64,000 nucleotides of DNA from Marsupella aquatica (GCA_973895155.1 OZ316899.1:6138001-6202000); one strand, 5' to 3'; numbered from the stretch's first letter, positions 43,804 through 54,208 are shown. A program made the numbers and translations. Notes: generated from the letters alone by a model not told the origin.

Positions 43804-46046
43804 AATGTCAAGACCAGCCTATCTTCCTTTCAGTGTGAACTTTGATGTAGACAAGGTGGCCATGGACGATTCAGAGGAGTTGGAGAAGGTGCGTTGAGCT
43901 TTGCTTTCCACCCACCCATTGATCAACGCTTTCAATCAAAGTTGGAGATACTTGGGAGGAGTGGGAAGCAAAGAGTCCTAGTTTTTGGAGTACCTGGGCA
44001 ATATCGAGGTCAATGCTCTTGCCATGGATGAGGATGAACAGATTCCCGCTGCAGAGTGCTTGGGGGAGCTCGGTGAGGCTTCAGTGAATCCTCTACCTTC
44101 GTTCCCTTTGCTACCAGATGATGGTTGGGATGATCTAGCTTTCTTAGGAATGGCGCTTGATTCTCAGGTTCATTCTGGGACTCCTATCAAAATCCAGGTC
44201 AGGATCCCACATGACAAATATGAGCCAGAGGATGGGGGGCGGGATTATCGTAGGAAGAGAAAGCATAGATCCCCTTCTAGGAGCAAAAGCAGTAGCATTG
44301 ACAGGAGAAGACGAAAAGAGAAGGGAAAGGAGTGCAGACGTCTAGATGTAGACCCAAAGGCGGACAGGGGAAGGAGGCAATTACCTCCACAGCCACATTT
44401 GTCTCGTCCTTAGGCACCAGATTCTGCCCAACGAGCTGCAGCAAAACCCAGCAATAGAGAGGAGCTCCCGACCATAACTTTGGCAGCTTTTGATGCAAAA
44501 CCGGATGTCCTTGATGAGAAGGCACTCACCAATCGAGTGCAGACCTGCTATGCGAAACATTGCCCGGGTTAGACAACCTGGAAGGATTTGTCACATAACA
44601 CTAAGAAATTCCAGACACTCCTCAATGATGTGCAGACTGGGTTCCGCAATGGGAGAGAAATTGACTTCCGTCACATGAGGCAAAAGATTGTAAACCACTT
44701 GGCGGATAGAAGGTTTAGGTGGAAAAACAAGGTTCAAAAATCAAAATCTTTGCAAACAGGGGAGTACCACAAACCTGAAGGGATGACTGAGGCTGATTTC
44801 AATCTGATCGTCAGCAAGTTGGAGGCAGACCCAGACACGGCAGTAGGAAAGCGAGTGCGCATGGGGGACAAAGCAACAGCAGCTCGAAAGCAGACTGGCC
44901 GGCTTGCAGTGACCAATTTCTAGGGGCAGGGAGGATGGCAAGGCTTCCTTGCAACCTATGTAAGTGCCCGTCCTAATTTCCTTGCTATTTGTGCGTACCG
45001 GAGCCTTGCGGTGAACTCCTGCTACAAACGTCGAGTTTGGAAATTTTATGTCACAAAATCCACTAGTAACGTCGTCGCTCACATCGTAGCACCCTTCTTA
45101 CGTACACCCTAACGACTTCTGTTAGTGAAACATCTTCTCATCGACGTTACAACTATGCAGTTTGTCTTTACGTCGCATAAAACGATGTTATTGAATGTAC
45201 GTCCCAATCAGCGGTGTACATTACAATGTCCCTTACGACGTTACTAGTTTTTGCTGCAGAAGCGCAAGTATGGACGAGAGGCTGAGCCTAGCGAGGAGGA
45301 ACGGCTGTACTCCAAGCGGTATGGCCCTACGGCATTGTGGGCCAAGTTGGATTCCACCCCAGAAGAGTTCCCTGTAAGTAGGAATCCAACAACATTCCTT
45401 GGCAGTGCTAGTTGTATAAGCTCTATTGTGTCAGCATGTATTGATACATAGAATATGTCATGTGCAGGTGGATTGGACCCCTCCGGAGGGGTTAGTGGCA
45501 CGCCCCATCATAGAGGATGAGCAGGTGGACATTGTACCTGATGAGGAGGGTACCCAGGAGGAGGCACCTGTAGCTTGCGGACAGCAGGGTAGTGCAGGCA
45601 CACAGGCTTGTGACAGAGAGAGAGGTGAGGGAGGGAGAGATAGAGGGAGGGAGAGAGAGAGAGAGGGAGGGAGAGAGAGAGGTGAGGGAGGGACAGATAG
45701 AGGGAGGGAGAGAGAGAGAGGTGAGGGAGGGAGAGATAGAGGGAGGGAGAGAAGGGAGAGAGGGAAGGAGAGAGGGAGAGATAGAGGGAGGGAGAGAGAG
45801 AGGGACAAGGGAAGGAGAGAGAGAGGGAGGACGAGGAGCCATGTCCATAGGGACACCACCAGGAGATCCCGCGACACTAGAGGCAAGGGTGCGGAACAGA
45901 CAGATCCTTTGTCCTCCAGTAGTAGTAGCTCAGATGAGGATGAGCAGAGGATTGAGTTGCGCTATCGAGGCGGACAGTCAAGAGGTGCGCAAGAGAGTTC
46001 CATCCGTAGGTCTGGACGGAACAGGAGCCACTCTCAGCGACATTAG
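43804..46046 (+). CDS. CACTA-2 accessory gene (TNPA/Transposase_24-like)
   Basis: Exons on the plus strand. 43806-43889: SRPAYLPFSVNFDVDKVAMD, ending before a GTGCGT donor. 43985-44413: acidic, then RRKRKHRSPSRSKSSSIDRR. About 44413-44923: TLAAFDAKPDVLDEKAL, DLSHNTKKFQTLLNDV, GMTEADFNLIVSKLEADPDT and GDKATAARKQTGRLAV, in the pattern of a Transposase_24 region. 45258-45372: KRKYGREAEPSEEERLYSKR, ending at GTAAGT. 45468-46046: a Glu/Arg/Gly low-complexity tail. One stop (near 44570) breaks the third part. In CACTA elements such proteins bind subterminal repeats. The orientation is opposite to Tnp2, and the stop codon lies in a telomere-like repeat. Confidence 0.55.
45060..45245. repeat. CACTA-2 internal ACGTCGT motif cluster 4
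   Basis: AACGTCGTCGCTCAC, TTACGTACACC, ATCGACGTTAC, TTTACGTCGCATAAAACG, GTACGTCCC and TTACGACGTTAC fill an apparent intron of the accessory gene, directly upstream of the 45258 exon. Confidence 0.7.
45613..45832 (+). repeat. Purine-only simple repeat in accessory gene tail
   Basis: About 220 bases made almost only of GGGAGGGAGAGAGAG-type units on the plus strand. In the coding frame it gives Arg/Glu/Gly repeats (RERGEGGRDRG). Strong strand asymmetry of this kind can form triplex or slip structures. Confidence 0.85.
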
Positions 46047-46065
46047 GGTTTAGGGTTTAGGGTTT
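46044..46065 (+). repeat. Interstitial plant telomere repeat
   Basis: Three consecutive TTTAGGG units (TAGGGTTTAGGGTTTAGGGTTT read in phase) begin at the accessory-gene stop codon. This is the Arabidopsis-type telomere unit. Three units are too few to be a telomere. Confidence 0.7.
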
Positions 46066-46259
46066 GCACGATTTCCTCCTGAATTTTGTAAATTTCCCAA
46101 TTCTATTTTGATCTCACCCATATGTAGTGGTGCCACATTCCAGGATTGAACTGTGTACAATGGGCATGTATTGATCTTGAACACTTGATTGTGTATTTTG
46201 TATGTATTCCCTACCCCCAAAAATGCACAACCCGTCCACATAACCATGGAGCCCTAAAC

Positions 46260-46737
46260 AACATCATACGTCGGAATTAACATTCCCACAAAAGTCAGAT
46301 AATTTTAATATACCTCGTCTATGGGAAGAATCCAACGTCTTATTTGCCGTTGTCAAGTTAATTAGGTCATTCCATATGACCAACATAACGTCATGGACAA
46401 CGACACACACTCACATGAACATCGTTTATAAGGCCTCGTGTAAACACGTTATTTACAACGTAATTCACTCTGACGTCGTATTAAACAACGTAAACAACTG
46501 TAATTCTCTGAGTAGACTCTTCCCCTTGGAACGTCGCAATAAACTACGTTAAGAATGTTACGTCACTTAAAATGTGGTAATAAACGTCGTTGTGGACGAC
46601 TTAAATGAGGTTGTCTGGGTCTGGGCTCTTTACGTGCCCAGTTTCACGTCGCTTTAATCGACTTTGCTTTGGGGCAAGTTCACGTCGTGTTTAGCGTAAA
46701 CTCAGATTACGTTAAACCCTCAAGAATTGTAGTTGTG
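46260..46737. repeat. CACTA-2 right TIR and subterminal repeats
   Basis: ACGT-centred words (ATACGTCGG, CAACGTCTT, ATAACGTCATGG, AACACGTTATT, TGACGTCGTATT, GAACGTCGCAAT, GTTACGTCAC, AAACGTCGTTGTGG, TTCACGTCGC, TTCACGTCGTG) run up to the inverted TIR at 46725-46737. They mirror the left end. Confidence 0.85.
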
Positions 46738-46817
46738 TTTGTTGCCTTTGGGCCTACTTGGTTCCCCCATCCATGGGTTCATGCGGAATAAAAAAAATTA
46801 AATTTAAAAAATGAAAA

Positions 46818-47888
46818 CATTGCCCCACATTGCCCCATGCCTATTCATCAAACAGGAGAGCAATAAGTTCATAATTGTAGCCATATATGTGGACAACTTA
46901 AATTTATTCGGCGCTAGCAAGATAATGCTGCAAACTATAAGGCTACTAAAACATGTATTTAAAATGCAAATTTAGGCATGACTACCTTCTGCCTTGGACT
47001 GCAGTTTGAACACCTTTCTGATGGAATACTACTCCATCAATCTACATACACACGTAGAATGCTGAAGCAATTTAACATGCAAAAAGCAAAAGCAGTCAAA
47101 TTGCCAATGGATCTACAATCATTGGACAGAGAAAAAAATATTTTCCGGAAAAGAACAGAGGAGCCACTTCTTGGCTCCAAAAGCCATACCTATCTACAAT
47201 AGGGGCCTTAATGTTTATCGCAAATCAAACTTGCCCAAACATAGCTTTTGCTATGAATCTATTGGCATGCCATAGCTCTCAGCCAACCATTTGCCACTGG
47301 AATGGTCTGAAACAAATTTTCAGATACCTAAATGGCACTATAGATATGGGACTACATTTCCCAGCCATGAATAATTGTAATCTAACTGGATATGCTGATG
47401 CCGACTACCTCTCAGACCCAGCAGATACTAAATATCAGACAAGCTATGTCTTTCTTATTGGCCCTATAGCCATCTCCTGGAAGAGCACAAAGCAATCCCT
47501 AACCACAACTTCTTTGAACCACTAAGAGATTATAGCTTTAGATGAGGCCAACCGCGAGTGTATATGGCTTTGGAATGTTATAGAACATATTCTACAACAC
47601 ATAGGTAGAGACTGACCTTCTCGACTATACTATTTGAGGATAATAGGGCATGTGTGGTATAGATTACCACAAGATACATTAAGGGCAAAAGGATGAAGCA
47701 CATTGCACCTAATTGTTTTCTCTCCCATGAGCAACATGGGACAACAATCAACATCCAGTGGGTTCTGAGCCAGCATAATTGTGCAGACCTCTTCACAAAA
47801 TCCTTACCACCTGCAATACATGAAGAACTAACTCACTCCATAGGCATGCACAATCTTTTCAAATTGTTGCAGGAATCAAATAGATGAC
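46818..47888 (+). pseudogene. copia-A RT end and RNase H
   Basis: It resumes with APCLFIKQESNKFIIVAIYVDN; the active site YVDD has become YVDN (46886-46897). It continues with CLGLQFEHLSDGILLHQST, FIANQTCPNIAFAMNLLACH, WNGLKQIFRYLNGTIDMGL, TGYADADYLSDPADTKYQ (RNase H Asp), SWKSTKQSL, a stop, EIIALDEANRECIWLW (Glu), and QHNCADLFTKSLPPAIHEEL before the terminal stop at 47888. Stops near 46975, 47200, 47523 and 47614 break it. DLFTK is the usual C-terminal signature of copia Pol. Confidence 0.8.
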
Positions 47889-49373
47889 ACATGTGGGAAA
47901 CCAATGCAAGGAACTTCAGACTCAAGGGGAGTCCCAACCTGAATGACAACAACTTGTACTCATAGGCGTCCGAGCTTCTTCTAGGAAGATGTGCACCGCT
48001 ACATCATGCAGACATCGAGTTCAACCATGAAGAATGCCCGCCCTCACTACAACAAAGGAACAGATTACAAGGAATAAAGGTCAATGTTAACACGTAATGT
48101 AGCGTATAACTACCCGATGCTACATAGCAAGAAGATAAAAATGATAGCCTCCACCTAAACAGCGCAAACGACTACAGGGTTTGAGCATTGCGTTTTGTTT
48201 TTTTGTTTTTTGCTAAAATCGATTAGAGTGACTTTGAACAGCCATATTTTGAAGTTAACAACAACACTACAGGCAAAGGCTTTACACCGTGTTAGGAAAC
48301 AGGAAAATGATTTCCTATTATGAGCAAAAGTTTACTGTTACGAACAAAAATGAAATACAAAAAATTTCTCATTAAAACTCAAAATTTTCAAAATATTTGC
48401 AAAAACGATCATTTTTGGCTAGCGCTAGACGCTACTATTACTAGCTTGGGCGCTAGTAAAAAAATGTCAAAAATACAAACCCCGCCCCAAAAAAAATTCC
48501 CCCAAAAAAATTCCCCCAAAAAATTCAAAAAATTCTCATCCATTTGTTGTTTACTGTTTACTGTTTGCTATTTCCTTTTTATTGTTTCCCTGGCACGGTG
48601 GTTATACCCCTACAAGCAAAGCCAGAGAATAAAATGAACAGGAGAAACAAGAGAGAAAAACGTACACATTATTGATTGGATTGAGGGACTGTGATGGCAT
48701 TCATCAAGGAGTTCATTGGAAACTAGATTCAACCGAGCATGAAGGACTTGGATGTGAGAGACTCCAAGTTCCAAGAGCAAATCTACAGCAACAAGGCAAA
48801 GCGCGATGAGCCAAAGGCCTTCAAGCAGGCGCACAAGAGCAACTAATTTACCAATTATAAGCTGAGCAAAGACGTAGACAAGAGCTTACCACACTGATCA
48901 CAATTCTACACTATGAATCTTGCCTCCAATCCTCAACGCAAACCATTCCTTTGACCTTCGATCCTGATGCCCGCGCTCATCTATCGGTGGACTTCACAAT
49001 TTTTCTTTCCTTTCTCCTTTGAATTGTGATTGCTTACTTCTATGCTCATTTGGCATTGACCCTAATCAACTCACCTAACTTGACCACATATTTCCATGCG
49101 ACTACTAACACTAGTTCAATATGTCATACTAGATAACATAGTATACTTAAACTTAGGTATTGCCCCACAAGGGCCTCCTCAATAAATTACATTACATTAT
49201 ATTACACTCTGGACAAGAGGGGATGGTAACACTCTTTCCTCCCAAAAGAAAGTAGGGGAGGTTTTAATGAGATTACATCCCCATCTTTAAGTCCTAAGAC
49301 AATTTAACTTTCACTTATGGTAGACTTAAAATGGCTGCAACATTTAACTTTAAATGCTACATCCAAGGGGGAG
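47889..49373. other. copia-A 3' untranslated region, unusually long
   Basis: About 1.5 kb between the Pol stop and the 3' LTR with no convincing gene. CACTACAACAAAGG at 48040 resembles a CACTA terminus but has no partner. A run of C/A-rich sequence (CCCCAAAAAAATTCCCCC type) lies at 48480-48530. The last 140 bases hold the conserved GGGGAGGTTTTAATGAG block and the polypurine tract AAGGGGGAG (49365-49373). An unidentified insertion inside this stretch is likely. Confidence 0.4.
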
Positions 49374-49494
49374 TGTTGTAACCGAAGGATAAGTCTACCT
49401 TAGACCATGGTAACCATAGGTAGTTACACTTGTCTAACTACCTCCATGTATATATTACCCACATGAATGAGAAGGAGATCAGTAGTATTCAACA
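49374..49494 (+). repeat. copia-A 3' LTR
   Basis: 121 bp, TGTTG...CAACA, followed directly by ACATA (49495-49499), identical to the five bases before the 5' LTR at 19939. Confidence 0.92.
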
Positions 49495-49816
49495 ACATAC
49501 AGTCTTCCAATCTTTTGGATGTTGTACATTTTTTAAAATGAATAACACTCACATCTAACCAGCGCAATACTTCAGCTTTCAAATTAAATCAGCATGCCAT
49601 TGGTTCTTGCAAGGACACTCGGCATCCACCCATATATACCTGTAGCTCTGCTAGTAGACATTTGTGCAAGGACTGCAGTCTGGACCACCTGTCCAACCTC
49701 ACTTTCTAGCTAGGCACATGCAAACATATGTACTGAAAACTTAGTAAATCAATAAACTATAGGAAAACAAGTGAACATTCCAAAATACCTGCCCCTTACG
49801 TGTTGCATTTGCATAG

Positions 49817-50338
49817 ATTGCTTTACTGGAACGAAGAGCACAAACCCTTCATAAACCCAAGGCCATGTTATTGCCAACACATTTTTACCAAGTGATGACA
49901 ACTCCGGAATATAACTTCAACGCAACGTTGGCATATTGGCGGGGCATTCAAATGTGGGAGCACGAGTATGTTTTAATCCCCGTCTACCGGCCAAAACACT
50001 GGGTACTAGTTGTGGTTGATACTGCCTTGCAGCAACTGCATTTACTTGATCCGCTTGTGCCCGAAGCACAGGATGGCACAGAAGTGTTCAAAGTAGCTTA
50101 GTTTCTTTCGGACCTCTCCATCTTGCGGGGTCGTACCTTGTTATGTCCATTAGAATGGCCACACATTTACCGAGATAACATTCCAAGTCAAGGGGATGAT
50201 TACAATTGTGGTGTATATATCATTATCTACATGGAGCATATTTCTGGAGGCGGCGTACTGAACTTTGACCCTGCACTTATAGACATCATGCGGCAAAAGA
50301 TTGTTGTGGACCTTGTCTGCCAGACAATTACCCTGTAG
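49817..50338 (+). pseudogene. Ulp1-like (peptidase C48) cysteine protease domain in CACTA-3
   Basis: After a plausible acceptor (GCATAG, 49816) the frame reads IALLERRAQTLHKPKAMLLP, THFYQVM, EYVLIPVYRPKHWVLVVVD (catalytic His, CAC at 49997-49999, with the following Asp region LHLLDPL) and DNIPSQGDDYNCGVYIIIYM (Gln of QGDD and catalytic Cys at 50207-50209). This is the His/Asp/Gln/Cys order of Ulp1 SUMO-type proteases. An in-frame TAG at 50099-50101 splits it. It is followed by CACTA-like subterminal repeats and a CACTG terminus, so it probably belongs to CACTA-3. C48 domains are known passengers of plant CACTA and Mutator elements. The N-terminal exons are not identified. Confidence 0.75.
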
Positions 50339-50504
50339 AGAGGATGGAAGATGGAGACGCAGCCTAGTGGAATTTAGTTCAGAAAATTGAACATCGTTGT
50401 AAAGTTTGGTACAAAGCTTAATAAAAAGTGTATCATCCAAATGTTCTTAATGTGGCTCCTATTTGATATGCTATGTTGAATCTCGAATCGCTGGGTATGT
50501 TTTC

Positions 50505-50730
50505 ATCTTGGCGAGCTCAGCCAAGATGGAACAACACTCCAAGGATATCTCAGAGAGGACGCCAAGATGGTTAGAAAGGGCACCAAGATGGTCAGAGAGG
50601 CAGCCGACATTACTAATTGTCCAAACCAAAACAATGTCAGAGTGGACGCCGACATAGGGTTTGACTGTGGGTGTGAATTAAGTCAATGTCGGCGGCGTTG
50701 CTGAGTTTTGGGCATAGACTGATATCAGTG
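50505..50730. repeat. CACTA-3 right subterminal repeats and terminus
   Basis: GCCAAGATGG-type words (50519, 50571, 50582) and GCCGACAT/ATGTCGGC words (50612, 50648, 50685) occur in both orientations. The minus-strand reading from 50730 begins CACTGATATCAGTC, a CACTG-class terminus. The left terminus of this element was not found; it may have been lost near 17347. Confidence 0.5.
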
Positions 50731-50750
50731 ACTGATGAAAGTCACTGATA
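50723..50750. repeat. Palindrome formed by two facing CACTG termini
   Basis: TATCAGTGACT (50723-50733), six-base loop GATGAA, AGTCACTGATA (50740-50750): 11-bp perfect arms. The outer parts read CACTGATA in both outward directions, so the right end of CACTA-3 (50730) and a candidate left end of CACTA-4 (50743) lie 12 bases apart. Confidence 0.6.
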
Positions 50751-50963
50751 ACTGATGAAGTTGTGTACCCCATTTTGCTTCAGAATACTGTTAGTTGTGT
50801 TAGTTGGATTTCCCTACGACACAGGAGGCTCCCCTAAAGATGCTGTTATAAAACACACACAAGAGAAATGCATAAACAAACATTTATACACCAGCAACAT
50901 ATAATCACACTAGAACATGCAAGAACATTACAAACATACAATGACATATATACACCACTATAA

Positions 50964-53900
50964 TTACATTGAATGGACAGTGAATAGATGATAGAGAATT
51001 TTACCTCCATTATCACCTGAAAAAGTAAGAGATCGTTTTCTCTTACCTTCTTTGGTAGCTGTAGTCAACTTACTATGACTAGGAACAAATGTTGGAACTT
51101 GTGCATTACTGGAGTGATGTGCCATCCATATAGTCATCATGTTTGTCAACTCCTTTACAGTGCCTTTCAACTCATCGACATCCAATTTGACAGCCCCAAT
51201 GGCAGTGATCTCTTCTTTTGAATGTGGGGTCTGTAAATTAAGCACAAACCAACACAACATTCTCACTGTCAAACTAACAAATGACACAACACTCTATCAA
51301 ATGGAAAATGATGTATAAATCAGATTGGAATGGCAATACTCATAGTTGATCCATGTCTGTATCCTTGCCCCAGTAAGCTAGCACTTTTACCCTCCCCACT
51401 TGCCAATGACGGGCTCACCTTTGCTCCCAAAAAACTACCAGTCTGACCTTCTGCACTTGCCAATGATGGGCTCATTGTCACCTTTGGCAATGAACCCTGA
51501 CTACCAAGGTTTTCTTTCAGGTTAGATATACCTGGGCTTGATCCTCTCTTATGCTTCCGTTCAAACACACAATGAATGAGAAACACAGAGTCTGTTTTCA
51601 TCAAGATTCACAAACAAGACAAAATTGATAGTGAAAATGATATAGACAATTTACCATTCTCTTTGCTGTTGCAGCATGCCCTCTACCAAAGTGACTGGTA
51701 TCTTGCACTCGTGCTCTTTTATCAGTCATTTGTTTACTCAAAGATATCAATGCTGGACTGGTGAAATGAGATACCAAAGCTGCCCATTTCTTTGGATCAA
51801 CACCAGATGGCCCAAGTTTGGTTGGATCCTCGTTGCAAACTTTCTTCCAATAAACATGCATTTTATGGCGCCCTCTCCTCAATATGCCACGACAATGACT
51901 CTGGAATTTGTTGTCAATAAATTCCTCACCCACATATTTCCACTCAGCTTCCACACACTGGTGATATGAACTCGTGGATGATCAGTCCATTTTGGCTTTG
52001 ATACATCAAAGACTCTGAGTACATTGCCACGAAGTTCCTCCAGCCAGTACTGTTTGTTGGGATCAGAATCATCAATATCATTGTCATAAATCTGCATTTC
52101 ACATGCAATGTCAATTCATAACTCTGGAATTTATGCATAGTCCAGGTTTTATACACACAATAACAGAGAGGATCTATGTCTAAATCTACATTCAAAAAAA
52201 GTACAATACTCACTTTAATGTGTTTGGGCAAATCTCCCTGATTCCTTCGTACTTTGGCAGCATTATCAAACATCTTCTTAGCATGCCTTCGTTCCCTGCG
52301 CATCTCAGAGGCCCCGCTTGCAATGCACACACATGGTTTCAATCAGAAAATATGTACATTGAAAAGTTGAGCAAATGCACTTGCATATACATGACGAGCA
52401 TATTTGTATTACCTGAAGATCCTCTGGAATGTAGTACGTCAAATTGACCTGATCTACCTTTAGATGCTAATGGAACCACTGAACAAACACACAACACCAA
52501 GCACTTCAATGAATTTCATTTCCAAGTAGAATATCAACTTCCAAACACACTGAAAAGGTATATCAGTACAATCCACTCACTTTCATATAAAAGTCTAGTG
52601 TCTGGGTCTTTGTGGAATGGCAAATAAGAGTTATGGAGTAAAACTGGTACAATTTAAAACTTTTTGTCACTACTTGAACGTTTTTGAAAGCATCTGATCA
52701 CCCCTTAACCTATTTTGAGCCTCAAAAGGAAGTTTTTGGAAAGAAGTGAAGAAGTTGGGATTTCAGACTGGAGAATTGCTTCCTGCTAAATCCGAAATAA
52801 ATTGCTTTTAGCTAAATCCAGAGAAAATCGCTTTTAGTGGGATTTTGGTTTGAGGATTCTGCACCAACTTTGTCGGATGATTGTGGATTGGCCCCATGTC
52901 GGTTGGAGGAACTTTTGGTCTTGTTGGAAAGCTTTTTGCAAGGGCTACATGAAGAATTTCTTAAATCATGAAAATCAAAAACTTCAAAATATCCTAAACC
53001 GATTCTCCGGGATATCTTGGCATGTGTTGCTTAAACTGTTTTGCATCTCTTTCTCACCTCTTGAGCCTTTCCATGAGTTAGATAGAGTAGGATATAGAGG
53101 GAAATAGTTTAGTGTACCTTTAGGAATTAGATTTATAGAGTCTTAGTCTTACCTTACCTTTTAGGACCTTAAGTTTAGATGAGAAAAAGTTTTTAGGCTT
53201 TTAAACCTTTTGGCATCTCAGCCTTTTGAGGGAGCCTTACAAGTGAACTCCCAAAACCATGATTCATTGTCTTTTCTTCAACATTGATTTTTGACCAAGT
53301 GTGGGTCTTTTTCTCATGCCAAATTGGGCTTAGGAGAGAGAATCTAATGGAGAAGACTTGTACCACTCACATCAATTGAATTTCAAACATTTCATGGATC
53401 AAACCTAAGTATTCAAGTTTTGATGTTTGAATTAGTTGTAAGAAATAGAATTGAATGGATAACTAAGGTGTGCCTTTGAAATCTAGTTGAAATGGGAATT
53501 GTACCAACCTTCATGACGTAAAACCGATCACTACTAAGTGTATAAGGAAGTTAGAGGGAAGAGAAAACCTTTCAATCTATCGAGAAGAAGCCGAACCTAA
53601 GGAAGTTCATTTCAACATTTGTGACATAATAATTGTTTCAGGATTATATAAAGAGAAACAACAAGGAAATCGCTTGAAGATTTTGAACACCACAAAACCT
53701 TAGTAAATCGCTTTGTTTATTCTTTACGGGACCAAATCTTGGTATTTAAGGATAGAATTACATACATTTGTATTATTCCACTTACCATAGTCTTTCCAAC
53801 ATCTCACCAGCCCACCTCCACCAGGCTTAGTCTTCTTAGGACCACGATTTTGTTTCTATACCTACATCATGGACAACGTAGGCATATTGACAAATACTTT

Positions 53901-54208
53901 GAAACAAGGACAAGGATTTAGGGTTTAGGATGATGAAGTTCAAGCATTACCTGTTGTTCACTCTCAGGTTCTGACCCTCCAATGTCAGAATCCTCAGTGT
54001 CATACCCAGCATTGGCATAGCCATCATCACCAGACTCTGCCATGTTCACCTTGGTAACTTGTGATAGTCTAGAGCTCCTCCTCTTTGGCAATGTTCCAGT
54101 TGAAGTACCTTTCACCAATGCAGACTTTTCTCTTTGTTGTTTTACATGTGTGGTTGGGCCTCTAAGGAACAAAGCAATCATCAACATACACCAATGCAGA
54201 TCAAACAT
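50964..54208 (-). pseudogene. CACTA-4 accessory (Transposase_24-like) gene, interrupted
   Basis: Minus-strand exons. 54208-53918: KRRSSRLSQVTKVNMAESGD and the acidic GYDTEDSDIGGSEPESEQ. About 52310-52215: RRHAKKMFDNAAKVRRNQG and DLPKHIK. 52097-51879: DDSDPNKQYWLEELRGNVLR and FDVSKPKWTDHPRVHITS. 51954-51601: EAEWKYVGEEFIDNKFQSHC, KKWAALVSHFTSP and SKQMTDKRARVQDTSHFGRG (the Transposase_24 signature). 51550-51320: Ser/Gly-rich repeats (SPSLASAEGQTGS, SPSLASGEGKSAS). 51230-51000: a coiled-coil VKLDVDELKGTVKELTNMM and a basic KEGKRKRSLTF end. Introns are probable. It is interrupted by non-coding sequence at 52560-53740. The role would be subterminal DNA binding. Confidence 0.6.
52560..53740. repeat. 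Non-coding LTR-like block inside CACTA-4 accessory gene
   Basis: It contains GTCGGTTGGAGGAACTTTTGG and TGTTGGAAAGCTTTTTGCAAGG (near 52895-52945), matching in pattern the GTTGGAGGATTTCTTGG...GTTGGAAAGCTCTCAAGG block of the 1.5-kb repeat (23020-23060) but otherwise diverged. Words AATCGCTTTTAG and AAATCGCTT recur. A solo LTR of a related family is likely; boundaries and target duplication were not found. Confidence 0.35.

Larger units (their letters stand above)
36041..46737. mobile_element. CACTA-2: complete CACTA-superfamily transposon
   Basis: Terminal inverted repeats CACAACTACAATT at 36041-36053 and its complement at 46725-46737 are perfect over 13 bp. They are flanked by a 3-bp duplication TTT (36038-36040, 46738-46740), as expected for CACTA elements. 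Length is 10697 bp. Contents: a plus-strand ORF near the left end, Tnp2 on the minus strand, a minus-strand SET-domain gene, and a plus-strand accessory gene. ACGTCGT-type motifs crowd both ends and several internal gaps. The termini start CACAA rather than CACTA. The insertion is in LINE 3' sequence. Confidence 0.9.
33990..46817 (+). mobile_element. 5'-truncated L1-type LINE in copia-A, carrying CACTA-2
   Basis: The LINE starts abruptly within copia-A RT at about 33990 (CYECATGARLNLRKLVIEP, the end of the RT thumb of plant L1 elements). It runs to 36040, is interrupted by CACTA-2 (36041-46737), and finishes at 46738-46817 with an A-rich tail (AATAAAAAAAATT...AATGAAAA). Copia-A resumes at 46818 with coding that matches the break. 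A tandem CATTGCCCCA doublet (46818-46837) marks the 3' junction. 5' truncation and an A-rich tail are typical of LINE insertion. Confidence 0.75.
19939..49494 (+). mobile_element. copia-A: Ty1/copia retrotransposon with nested insertions
   Basis: Bounded by 121-bp LTRs (19939-20059, 49374-49494) that differ at four positions and begin TGTTG and end CAACA. A perfect 5-bp target duplication ACATA flanks it (19934-19938, 49495-49499). Internal order on the plus strand is gag, zinc knuckle, protease, integrase, RT, RNase H, which is copia order. The body is interrupted by a 1.5-kb repeat, a short-LTR retrotransposon and a LINE carrying a CACTA element. A segment between protease and mid-integrase is deleted near 21860-21900. 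The polypurine tract AAGGGGGAG precedes the 3' LTR. Confidence 0.9.

Noticed and set aside
45458-45886. Minus-strand Leu/Ser/Pro-rich frames opposite the purine tract
   Set aside because: Complement of a simple repeat; the plus strand carries the accessory gene.
48040-48060. CACTACAACAAAGG, a CACTA-like terminus in the copia-A 3' region
   Set aside because: No inverted partner, subterminal repeats or 3-bp duplication found before the 3' LTR.
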